Shown here: one piece after another, positions 43,749-51,334 of the stretch | How positions within the stretch are numbered: position 1 is the first letter of the stretch | Layout: each line of letters opens with the position of its first letter | Assembly: GCA_964631945.1 (NCBI GenBank) | Contig: CAZWAY010000017.1 | Span: 23,539-87,538 of the forward strand | Length of the DNA: 64,000 nt | Direction of reading: 5' to 3' | Source of the DNA: JABFRZ01 sp964631945 | GTDB taxonomy: Bacteria; Planctomycetota; UBA1135; GCA-002686595 | Notes under the pieces: model-generated | Databases searched by the model: none | The model's input: only the letters and a program-made list of their open reading frames with translations | What the model was told of the DNA's origin: nothing | Made by a program: the position numbers and the translations under genes

Positions 43749-44473
43749 CGGCGCGTGCTCCGCAGCCGTTCGAGCTCCTCCTCGCCCAGCGGGCGCGCGT
43801 GCTTGACGCGCAGGCTCTCGGCCCACTCGCGCGCGAAGTCGCGCTTGTAGCGGCGCGTCACCAGCGCCGTCACCGTCATCGCGATCAGCGCCCCCAGGCT
43901 GGCGAGCGCCATGTCCTTGTGCGCGTCCCACTCGTCGCCCTGGGTGCCGAGGTAGGCCGCGCCCAGCTCGCCCCCGAAGCAGACCGCCGCACCCCACTCG
44001 AACAGCTCGTACAGCAGCGAGCTCGACATGGTCACGTCGAGCGGCAGGAAGTAGCCCCAGAAGCCCTTGGCCTCGCCCACCCGCAGGAACACCTCGCGCA
44101 CCGGATAGGCGAGCAGCAGCCCGTAGCTGAAGTGCACCAGGCGGTCGAAGTGGTTGCGCGTGAGGCCGAGCCGCTCGGACAGCGTCCAGCCGAACAGCGC
44201 GCGGCACCACTCGTCGTAGGGCACCTCGGAGTAGGTGTAGTGCGCGCCCAGCTCGTGCAGGCACAGGAACACGAAGATCAGCGTCCACGAGAGACGCGAG
44301 AGCGGCAGGCGCCGGTGCGAGAACGCCGCCGCCACCAGGAAGGCCAGCACCAGCACGTTCTCCATCACCCAGTCGCCGCGGTAGTGGGGCGCGATCCCGA
44401 GCGCCAGCGTGAGCGCGGCGAACGACCCGCCCAGGATCGCCAGGTAGCGCGTGTACGGGATGCGAGCGAGCAT
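43745..44473 (-). CDS. DUF2238 (YjdF-like) membrane protein
   Basis: 242 residues if started at ATG 44473, chosen because GGGGAGG lies directly upstream at good spacing; ATG 44500 would add nine residues. About six membrane helices: YLAILGGSFAALTLALGIAP, VMENVLVLAFLVAAAFSHR, LSWTLIFVFLCLHELGAHYTYSEVPYDEW, HFDRLVHFSYGLLLAYPVREVFL, and VTMSSSLLYELFEWGAAVCFGGELGAAYLGTQGDEWDAHKDMALASLGAL. The conserved HEL-HYTY, FDRLVHF-YG and QGDxWDAHKD motifs identify the family. Its biochemical role is unknown. It heads a three-gene run with acyltransferase and glycosyltransferase. Confidence 0.9.
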   Translation of the reverse strand: MLARIPYTRYLAILGGSFAALTLALGIAPHYRGDWVMENVLVLAFLVAAAFSHRRLPLSRLSWTLIFVFLCLHELGAHYTYSEVPYDEWCRALFGWTLSERLGLTRNHFDRLVHFSYGLLLAYPVREVFLRVGEAKGFWGYFLPLDVTMSSSLLYELFEWGAAVCFGGELGAAYLGTQGDEWDAHKDMALASLGALIAMTVTALVTRRYKRDFAREWAESLRVKHARPLGEEELERLRSTRR

Positions 44474-44609
44474 GGGCCTCCCCGGCAGCGACGATAGCAT
44501 CCCGCGCGCGTCTGCACCGAACCCGGAGCGGCGGACGAGGCGCGCGCATCACCGTCCAGGGCAGAGGGCCGGTCGGCGCGGACTCCGCGAGGTTCGCTTC
44601 AGGGCCCGC

Positions 44610-47600
44610 TCAATTCAGCGTCCGCAGCACCCACTCGTGCGCGATGGCGTTGGCTTGCGGGCTGGTGATGGTGCCCGAGTAGGTGCGCGTGTGGAAGGCG
44701 AACGGCGGCGCGAGGGCCGAGGTGTCGCGCACGGCGAAGACCGAGTTCGCGCCATGGAAGGCCGCGGACGAGGGCGAGAGGTCGAGCAGGCGCCGGTAGA
44801 GCACGTAGCCCGACCAGCTGTCGTGGAGGAACGGCTGTGCGAGCGTGTCGTGCAGGCGCGGATAGCCCAGCGCGTCGAGTGTCATGTCGGCCGGCTGCAC
44901 GCCGACCCGCTTGACCGGCTCGTTGTAGAGCAGGCAGATCGCCTGGCGCTCGTTGTTGACCCGCGCCGCCAGCGTGTCGAAGGCGAAGCGCATGATGCTA
45001 CTGTCCTTCTGCAGGCCCTCCGCGACCTGTGCGAGCGCAATGGCAGCCACGCCAGGCTGAGCGGCCTGCTCGAAGTGCGCGATCATGCGCGACGCCAAGG
45101 CCGGCGTCTGGTCGAAGGCCCACAGCGAGGTAGGTGGCTGCAGCGCGAGCACGCCCTTCACGCGCGTGCTGGCCAGGACCTGCGGCGAGCCGCTGGCCCG
45201 CGCACGATCCGGGCCCATCGTGGCCCACAGCGCGATCATCGCCCCCTGGGACGAGCCGCGCACGCAGATCCGGCTCGCGTCGAGCGGGAAGGCGCTCTGG
45301 CTCTTGAGCCACTGGATGGCCCACTCGGCTTCCTTCTCCGGGTTGTCGTCGCCCGGCAAGAACGACTCGTAGCGCCCGCTGGCGTGTCCGGGCGGATAGA
45401 AGAGCCCCAGCCCGTCGCCGAGACTCGTGACGCCGAAGTCCACCACTGCGATCCCCTTCGCCACGAAAGCGTGCAGTGGCGCGGTGGCGCCCGTGCTCAC
45501 GAGCGTGGCGAGGGGTAGCGCGCCGCGTCCTCCGCCGGCGCGATTGTTGAGCACCACCGGCCATCCGGAGAGCGGCGGGACACCCGGGGGCAGGAAGACG
45601 TTGAGACGCTGCTCGGGTAGCGCAGGACCGCGGGCCAGGCGCTCGGGCGGGAGATAGACGAGGCTGGGGACGGTGGCCGGGAAGAGCGTGGCCGGGAGCG
45701 GCGGCGCGCCCGACACCTGGACCGTGAACGACTGGCTGGCCGTGCCGAACTCGTTGTCGGCCCCGATCGTCACGGCAAAGGCCCCCACCGCGCCGGGTGT
45801 CCAGCGCACCAAACCCGTGGTGGCGTCGATCGAGAAGCCGCTTGGAGCGCCTGTCGATGTCCACGTGACCGGCGTGCTGGCGCTGGCCTCGGCCCGGCTG
45901 TCTGCGTCGTAGCGATAAGCCTGCCCCACCACTCCGGCGGCGCTCGCCGTGGAAACGATCACGGGCACCGAGCTGGCCAGCAGGTCGACTTCGGCGAAGA
46001 TCCGGTCGAGGACCGTGTCGTCGTCGCGGTTGGTGTTTTGGACGACGAGCTCGAGGTCGTTCGCGTCCGGCACCAGCGCACCGGACGTCCAGAGGTCGAG
46101 CACCTCAGCGCCCGGCCCCAGGCGCAACGGTGCCGCGGTGGTCGCCACCAGCGTCGGAGCCGTGAGCGAGCCACGGGCAAGCTTCCACAGGATCTCGCCC
46201 GGACCCACGCGCGGCTCCTCGTGGTGCTCGACGAAGAAGCGCACGGCGGTGAGGCTCGTACCGAGCGGCACACCGTCGTCGAAGGCCAGGGTGAGCTGCT
46301 CGCCGTTGCGCAGGTTGTAGCGGTTGTCGTCGCTGGCGGAGAAGCGCACGAGATCGCCCGTACCCAGCGTGCCGTTCTTCGAGTTCCAGGCCGCGTTGAC
46401 GCGCAGCGTGAGGGTCGTGGGCGCCAGGAGGGGCTCGAACGCCCCGCCGCCCCCGAGGCCGCTCGCGACGAGGGCATACCCCTGGCGCACCGAATAGGGC
46501 CCGCGCGCCGCGCGCACGCTCAGCCTCCAGAGCCCGGGCCGAGGTGCCGCGAGCACCACGCGTTCGACGTTGCGGCTCGAATCGGCGGCGCCGCCAGCCG
46601 GGGTCTCGGTCTCGATCGGACCGCCGCGATAGACCGTTCCGTCCGGAGCCGTGACGATCAGGTCGAGGTCGTTCTGGAGCGGCTTGGCTGGCCCTGCACT
46701 GCCGGGTTCGTCGGTCCAGACCAGCGTGACCGCGAGCCCATCCTCGGCGCCGAACGCGCGCATGGAGTAGACGTGCGCGGGCTCACCCGGCGCGGTGAAG
46801 CCAGCCGACTCAGGCGTGTCACTGATCACGCTCGCATCGGCGCCGCCGAGCGCCAGCGCCTTCTGCAGGGCGGCCGAGGGCGAAGCCGCCGGCACATCCC
46901 GCGTCGCCCGGCCGTGCGCGCTGTCGGCACGCGACGAGGACACGCGCTCCGCGTCCGGGAGCGTACCGGCCAAAGCGTTCTTCACGGGTTCGTCGGACCC
47001 ACCAGCGCCGGCGAGCTCTTCCTCCTCGATGCACGCCAGTACGGCGGGATGATCGAAGGCCAGGAGATCCAGGAAGGCCGCGACCTGGTCATGGCCGGCT
47101 CCGAGGGGCGCCTCGGCCAGCCGTCTGCCGAGCGGGCGGCCGTCGCCGAAGCGCCGCGAGAGCTCGGCGATCCAGAAGGAGTCCAGCGCTCGCGGTAGGC
47201 CTCCGTCGCCCACGACCTGGGCCACACCGCGACGCTGGATCACCCGGATCCCTTCCACCCCGGCGAGCTCGGCGAGGCCGTCCTCTGCTGCCTCCACCAC
47301 CAGGAAGGCGAGGTCGTGCCCGCGTCGCCCGCGATAGTGGACCTGCTCGAGCACGCGCGCACCGAGGGACTCGAGGGCCTCGACCACGCGCTGCGGGGCA
47401 TGTCCGGGAACCAGGTCGACGTCCAGGAGCAGCGGCGCGCACTCCCGCGCACCCCAGAGCGTCGGATCGAGCTTGTAAGCCGGCTCGTAGCGGCCGATCC
47501 AGTCCGTGCGCGGCGAACGCCGCAGAGCGAGCCAGGTGGAGGTGCGCTCGACCCAGGCCAGCAGGGCGTCGTCGGGGACGTAGGCGCGCGCGAGCTGGGT

Positions 47601-47909
47601 GCCATCGTCGCGGCGCACCGACCCGGTCAGTTCGTCCAGCCAGGCCTTGTCCGCGGGCGTGATCGGGCCCCGGAAGTGGACGATGAAATACCCCGGCACG
47701 AGCCTCCCCTCGGCGAAGAGTGGTTTCACGAGCTGCGCAGGGAGGCGCGGGGGAGCGCCGAGCGCGAAGGCCAGGTGTCCGGGCTGCACGGAGCCCTCGG
47801 TCTGCGAGGGACGCAAGCCGGCCTGCGCGAGCGCAAGCGCGGTGAGGAGCAGCGAGAGGGGGGGAAACACGCGACTCGGCCTCGGCGGCGGGAATCGCGC
47901 CGAAAACAT
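44610..47909 (-). CDS. Exported multidomain protein: subtilase-like flanking domains, Ig-like domain, alpha/beta hydrolase
   Basis: 1099 residues from ATG 47909 (GTG 47870 would place the signal peptide at the very start). Signal peptide (PPLSLLLTALALAQAG); N-terminal region (about 60-235) resembling a subtilase/kumamolisin propeptide and its fused beta-sheet domain (GYFIVHFRGPITPADKAWLDE ... GRRGHDLAFLVVEAA ... GVEGIRVIQRR). About 375-475 is a P-like jelly-roll found at the C-terminus of S8 proteases (TLVWTDEPGSAGPAKPLQND, LDLIVTAPDGTVYRG, PGLWRLSVRAARG). No GTSMA, DTG or HGT catalytic motif lies between. An Ig/PIG domain (about 650-735) precedes an alpha/beta hydrolase with nucleophile elbow GSSQG (in ICVRGSSQGAMIALWA). 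Base composition is slightly less GC-extreme than its neighbours. Confidence 0.82.
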   Translation of the reverse strand: MFSARFPPPRPSRVFPPLSLLLTALALAQAGLRPSQTEGSVQPGHLAFALGAPPRLPAQLVKPLFAEGRLVPGYFIVHFRGPITPADKAWLDELTGSVRRDDGTQLARAYVPDDALLAWVERTSTWLALRRSPRTDWIGRYEPAYKLDPTLWGARECAPLLLDVDLVPGHAPQRVVEALESLGARVLEQVHYRGRRGHDLAFLVVEAAEDGLAELAGVEGIRVIQRRGVAQVVGDGGLPRALDSFWIAELSRRFGDGRPLGRRLAEAPLGAGHDQVAAFLDLLAFDHPAVLACIEEEELAGAGGSDEPVKNALAGTLPDAERVSSSRADSAHGRATRDVPAASPSAALQKALALGGADASVISDTPESAGFTAPGEPAHVYSMRAFGAEDGLAVTLVWTDEPGSAGPAKPLQNDLDLIVTAPDGTVYRGGPIETETPAGGAADSSRNVERVVLAAPRPGLWRLSVRAARGPYSVRQGYALVASGLGGGGAFEPLLAPTTLTLRVNAAWNSKNGTLGTGDLVRFSASDDNRYNLRNGEQLTLAFDDGVPLGTSLTAVRFFVEHHEEPRVGPGEILWKLARGSLTAPTLVATTAAPLRLGPGAEVLDLWTSGALVPDANDLELVVQNTNRDDDTVLDRIFAEVDLLASSVPVIVSTASAAGVVGQAYRYDADSRAEASASTPVTWTSTGAPSGFSIDATTGLVRWTPGAVGAFAVTIGADNEFGTASQSFTVQVSGAPPLPATLFPATVPSLVYLPPERLARGPALPEQRLNVFLPPGVPPLSGWPVVLNNRAGGGRGALPLATLVSTGATAPLHAFVAKGIAVVDFGVTSLGDGLGLFYPPGHASGRYESFLPGDDNPEKEAEWAIQWLKSQSAFPLDASRICVRGSSQGAMIALWATMGPDRARASGSPQVLASTRVKGVLALQPPTSLWAFDQTPALASRMIAHFEQAAQPGVAAIALAQVAEGLQKDSSIMRFAFDTLAARVNNERQAICLLYNEPVKRVGVQPADMTLDALGYPRLHDTLAQPFLHDSWSGYVLYRRLLDLSPSSAAFHGANSVFAVRDTSALAPPFAFHTRTYSGTITSPQANAIAHEWVLRTLN

Positions 47910-48074
47910 TAGGATCGCGCAATTGTATGGGCGGCCTTCGCGGGCGGCTACTGGGCCCGGCGTGGATCTTTCCTGGCGCGTGAGAGTGGATGCGTGCGGC
48001 GCTCAACGCGCGCGCGAACCCATGAACTTCGAACCCCTCCCCCATCTCACGGCGCGCACGCTACGCTGGGCGAA

Positions 48075-49925
48075 GTGCCCACGAAGGTGCGATTCGAGCG
48101 CCTGGCGCTGTTCCTGCTGGCGTGCCTGCCCTTCCTGCCGTCGTTGCGGGGGGGCTTCGTGTACGACGACGTCCCGCTCGTCCAGGAAGACCCGCGCGTC
48201 CAGCAGGGCGACTGGGTCGGGGCCCTGACGCAGCCCTACTGGGGCGAGCGCCACGGCGGGTTGTACCGGCCGGTCACGACGCTCTCCTTCGTCCTGGGCG
48301 CGCGCATCACGGCCGCGCCCTGGTTCTGCCGCCTCACGAACCTGGCGCTGCACGGCGCGGCCACGCTGCTCGCCTTCGCCCTCGCCCGCCGCCTGCTCGG
48401 AACGCGCGCGCCCGCGCTGTTCGCGGCCGCGCTGTTCGCGGTGCACCCGATCCACACCGAGGTCGCGGCGAACGGCGTCGGGCGGGCCGAGAGCCTGGCC
48501 TTCCTGCTGACCGGCGCGGCCTGGCTCGTCGTGCTGGACGGCGAGCACCGCGTGCGCCCGCGCCGGCTCGCGCTCGGGGCGCTGCTGGCGAGCCTGGGCG
48601 TGCTGGCCAAGGAGAGCGCGCTGGTGCTGGCCCTGGCGGCTCCCCTCGAGGTCCTGTTCTTCGGCGCCCGCGCGCGCGCGCGCCAGGCCCTGCTGGCGGC
48701 GCTGCCGGCCCTGGTCGCGCTCGGCGTGGGGCTCGGCGCGCGCGCGGCCGCACTGGGGCCGGGGCTCTTGCCGCCCGCGCTGGTCGATTCGCCCTTCGCG
48801 CTGCGGCTCGCGAACGTGCCCGTGCTGCTCTTCTTCTACCTCCGCAACCTGGTCTGGCCGGTGGCGCTCTCGCCCGACTACGGCGGCGGCACGCTGCCGC
48901 TCGTGGCGCACGCGCTGTCTTGGGTGACGCTCGCGTGGTGGCTCGCCGCCGCCGCGACCCTGCTCGCCCTGGCCCGGCTCGGCGGCCGGAGGGCATTGTT
49001 CGCGGGCGTGTTCTTCGTGCTCGCGCTGGCGCCCGTGCTGCAGCTGATCCCGATCGGCACCCTGGCCGGAGATCGGCTCGCCTACACGGCCTCGTTCGGC
49101 TTCGTGCTGGGACTCGGGCTCCTGTTCGAGGCCGGGCTGCGGCGTTGCGCGCGGCTGCCGGGCGGAGGAGCGCGCGCGTGGGCGCCCATCGCCGCGCTGC
49201 TGCTGGGCTGGTTGGCGCTGACCTCGGCGCCCGACGCGCACGCCTGGGCCGATCCCGTGCGGCTCTTCGAGCGCGCCCGCAAGCGCGCGCCCGCGAGTGC
49301 GCAGATCCCCTACGTGCTCGGCGCGCTGCACGTGCGCCGCGGCGAGCACGCCGAGGCCATCGGCGAGTTCGAGGCCGCGCTCGCGCTCGAGCCGTCCAAC
49401 GCCAAGGTCTGGCTCCAGCTCGGCCAGGCGCGCGCCGAGCTCGGGCAGCTGGCCGAGGCCCGCGCCGCCTTTGAGCGGGCCTTCGCGCTGGGGCTGTCGG
49501 ACGGGAGCGGCCTGGAAGAGACCGGCGTGCGCGTGCAGCTCGGTCTGGTGTACCTGCGCCTGGACGAGCTCGAGGCCGCGCGCCGCGAGTTCGCGCGCGC
49601 GGCCGAGCTCGCCCCCGGCGACGGCGACATCCTGCTGCGCCTGGGGCAGGTCCAGAGCCGCCTCGGGCAACCGGCCGAGGCGCGTCGCTCGTTCGAACGC
49701 GGACTCGCGCTCGGCGCGCTCGACGAGGTCAAGGGCCGAGCGCAGCTCAGCCTGCTCTTGTCCGAGCAGGGCGACCTGGCGGGCGCGGAGCGCGAGCTGC
49801 GCCGCCTGACCGAGCTGCAGCCCGACCGGGGCCTGTGGTTCGTGGCGCTCGGCGAGCTGCTGCAGCGGCGTGGCGATGCGCCGGGCGCGCGCGCCGCCCT
49901 CACGCGCGGGCTCGAACTCGAGCCC
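48075..49925 (+). CDS. TMTC-like membrane glycosyltransferase-fold protein with TPR repeats (truncated by assembly gap)
   Basis: At least 617 residues from GTG 48075 (GTG 48087 is an alternative) into the run of N. The N-terminal half is polytopic: LALFLLACLPFLPSLRGGFVYDDVPLVQEDPRV, where the FVYDD motif matches the Asp pair of the DUF1736/TMTC and PMT-like GT-C families. Then RPVTTLSFVLGARI, HGAATLLAFALARRLLGTRA, AVHPIHTEVAANGVGRAESLAFLL and many more helices follow. The C-terminal part is a series of TPR repeats (from about residue 430, e.g. AEAIGEFEAALALEPSNAKVWLQLGQ). Proteins of this build are proposed O-mannosyltransferases. The 3' end is lost in the gap, so the length is unknown. Confidence 0.88.
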
Positions 49926-50025
49926 NNNNNNNNNNNNNNNNNNNNNNNNNNNNNNNNNNNNNNNNNNNNNNNNNNNNNNNNNNNNNNNNNNNNNNNNNNN
50001 NNNNNNNNNNNNNNNNNNNNNNNNN
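49926..50025. other. Assembly gap (100 N)
   Basis: Exactly 100 unknown bases, the usual placeholder for a scaffold join of unknown size. It cuts the TMTC/TPR gene at its repeat region and begins immediately after the stop of the YeeE/YedE gene on the other side, so the order and distance across it are uncertain. Confidence 0.99.
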
Positions 50026-50433
50026 TCAACGCGGTGGGCGCGCGGCTTGCCAGCCGTAGGCCAGCGTGCCGAGCAGGACGCCGCCGAAGCTCGCCAGGGC
50101 GTAGGGCTTCAGCTCCCCGAGCTGAGCGAGGATGGTGCCGGGTCAGGCACCGGTCAGGGCCCAGCCCACGCCGAAGACCAGGCTCATGGCGAACAGGCGC
50201 GGCCGCATCGGCTTCGCGCCGAGCTCGAGCGGGCAGCCGTTGAGCGCGCTCGTGCGGCTCCTCGTCAGCCAGGCGAGTCCGAGCGCGCTCACGGCGATGG
50301 CCACGCCCATCACTCCGGCCACGTGGAAGTCGCGCAGCAGGAAGAGCCCTTGCATGCGCTCGTAGTCGGTCACGCCCGCGCGCGACAGGAGGAAGCCGAA
50401 CAGCGTCCCGGCCGCCAGGAAGAGCACGTTCAC
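50026..50433 (-). CDS. YeeE/YedE (PmpB/DUF6691-like) transporter half, probable selenoprotein (Sec 97)
   Basis: 135 residues if TGA 50145-50143 is read as selenocysteine. It starts at GTG 50433, overlapping the upstream gene's stop (GTGA), and ends at TGA 50028-50026 at the contig edge. It has two to four membrane helices: NVLFLAAGTLFGFLLSRAGVTDYERMQ, GVMGVAIAVSALGLAWL, LFAMSLVFGVGWALTGA, and after the TGA PGTILAQLGELKPYALASFGGVLLGTLAYGW. The family motif at this point is G-W-x-L-x-G-x-C-PG, so TGA replaces the conserved Cys. An SECIS-like hairpin lies 24 nt downstream. Homologues move thiosulfate or other sulfur species, often in pairs. Without recoding it would be only 96 residues and lack the PG motif and last helix. 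Confidence 0.8.
50106..50127 (-). promoter_or_regulatory. SECIS-like hairpin of the second YeeE/YedE gene
   Basis: On the minus strand the RNA can form GCUCAGCUC-GGG-GAGCUGAAGC: a stem of about nine pairs with one bulged A and a 3-nt loop. The loop begins with G, and 24 nt separate it from UGA 50145-50143. The known bacterial rules (as I recall: loop 3-14 nt with G in its first two positions, loop 16-37 nt after UGA, upper stem of at least 4 bp) are met. Confidence 0.65.
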
Positions 50434-50939
50434 GGCGGGCCTCCGGAGGGGCCTCCGAACAGCCAGACCAGCGCGTTCGCGCTCGCGATCGCGCCCAGCA
50501 TGAAGCCGAGGGTCGCCACCACGCTGGCCCTGGAACCCCGGGACACGCCCAGGATCGAGTGCCCGCTGGTTCAGCCGCCGGAGAGGCGCGCGCCGTAGCC
50601 CACCAGGGCGCCGCCGAGCACCAGCACGAGGAGCGGCGGCAAGGTCTCGGCGCTCGTGAGGCGCGGCCACGGTTGCGGGCCGAGCTTGCCGCCCAGCGCC
50701 GCGGACAGGAGGCCGCCGAGCGGGATGCCGAGCAGGAACCACAGCCGCCAGCGCTCGGAGAAGGGCCGCGCGCGGAAGATCGGCAGGCCCGAGACCAGCG
50801 CACACAGCGTCCCGTAGCCGCTCGAGACGCCCAGCCCCTTGCCGGTCAGCCCGGCCAGCGCCACGGCGAAGGCGCCGATCGCGAGCCCCCCCGCCCAGAA
50901 CGGCCACGGACGAACGAACACCTGTTCGACGAAGGACAT
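50430..50939 (-). CDS. YeeE/YedE (PmpA-like) transporter half, probable selenoprotein (Sec 123)
   Basis: 169 residues if TGA 50573-50571 is read as selenocysteine. It starts at ATG 50939 with a good GGAGG six bases upstream, and ends at TGA 50432-50430. Helices: FWAGGLAIGAFAVALAGLTGK, WRLWFLLGIPLGGLLSAALGG, LPPLLVLVLGGALVGYGARLSGG; after the TGA come TSGHSILGVSRGSRASVVATLGFMLGAIASANALVWLF. The YeeE/YedE signature here is GARL-x-GG-C-TSGH, so the TGA stands at the conserved Cys. The 46 codons after it are in frame, family-like and keep the high-GC third position. The full-length stop overlaps the next gene's GTG. A TATCACT (complement of 50957-50963) lies just upstream as a possible -10. Cys/Sec at this site is expected to handle the sulfur or selenium substrate. 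Confidence 0.82.
50534..50556 (-). promoter_or_regulatory. SECIS-like hairpin of the first YeeE/YedE gene
   Basis: On the minus strand the RNA can form GAUCCUGGG-CGUGU-CCCGGGGUU: nine consecutive pairs (three G-U or U-G wobbles) and a 5-nt loop with G at the second position. The loop lies 23 nt after UGA 50573-50571. Same geometry as the hairpin in the next gene, with unrelated sequence. Confidence 0.68.
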
Positions 50940-51048
50940 GTGCACCTCCGGAGGACAGTGATACGCGCGCGCCGCCCGCAGCGCACGCGAACTCCCGTGT
51001 CCCGCCCGCGCTGGACTACGGAGCCTGGGCGGGAGCGGGAGCCGGGTC

Positions 51049-51065
51049 GCTCCCCTCCGGGGAGC
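51049..51065 (-). terminator. Perfect GC hairpin between the 36-codon ORF and the YeeE/YedE genes
   Basis: GCTCCCC-TCC-GGGGAGC, seven perfect pairs. It lies 13 bp after the stop of the small ORF at 51079-51189 and about 110 bp before the ATG of the YeeE/YedE gene. No T-run. It could be a weak terminator or a leader element controlling the selenoprotein operon. Confidence 0.35.
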
Positions 51066-51078
51066 ACTGCGGCGTGCT

Positions 51079-51189
51079 TCATGTGGGCACGCCGAACGCG
51101 GGCAGGACCACGTTGCGCACCAGGACGATGCCCACGAGCAGCGCGAGGAAGAGCAGCGCGTCGCGCCAGAGTCCGGGTTTGCGGGCCAC
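51079..51189 (-). CDS. Possible 36-residue single-helix membrane peptide upstream of the YeeE/YedE pair
   Basis: GTG 51189 to TGA 51081-51079. The peptide has a basic start, then one membrane helix (LLFLALLVGIVLVRNVVLPAF). Clean membrane-peptide composition and its place upstream on the same strand make it plausible, but the ORF is short and no ribosome-binding site is obvious. Treat as tentative. Confidence 0.4.
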   Translation of the reverse strand: MARKPGLWRDALLFLALLVGIVLVRNVVLPAFGVPT

Positions 51190-51334
51190 GATGACTGGAG
51201 TCTATCGGAATCCGCCCGTCGCCGCCCGGCGGTGGCCCGCGCTGGCGGAAAGGAAGGCCCGGGCCCCGCGGCGGGCTTCGGCCTGTGGCCCGGGACAGGG
51301 GTAGGATCTGGAAGCGCGTTCATGGCGCTGCGGC

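Noticed and set aside
42411..44552. A 713-residue fusion joining the acyltransferase to upstream sequence
   Set aside because: The extra N-terminal part is the out-of-frame image of the DUF2238 gene. The ATG at 43748 with ATGA overlap is the natural start.
47994..50243. One continuous plus-strand frame running through the N-run
   Set aside because: The frame only looks open because unknown bases carry no stops. The right side codes on the minus strand (YeeE/YedE).
50026..50939. Both YeeE/YedE genes as pseudogenes with premature stops
   Set aside because: Each has a single defect, both are TGA, both fall on the same kind of conserved Cys, downstream frames are intact and hairpins follow. Decay would give varied lesions.
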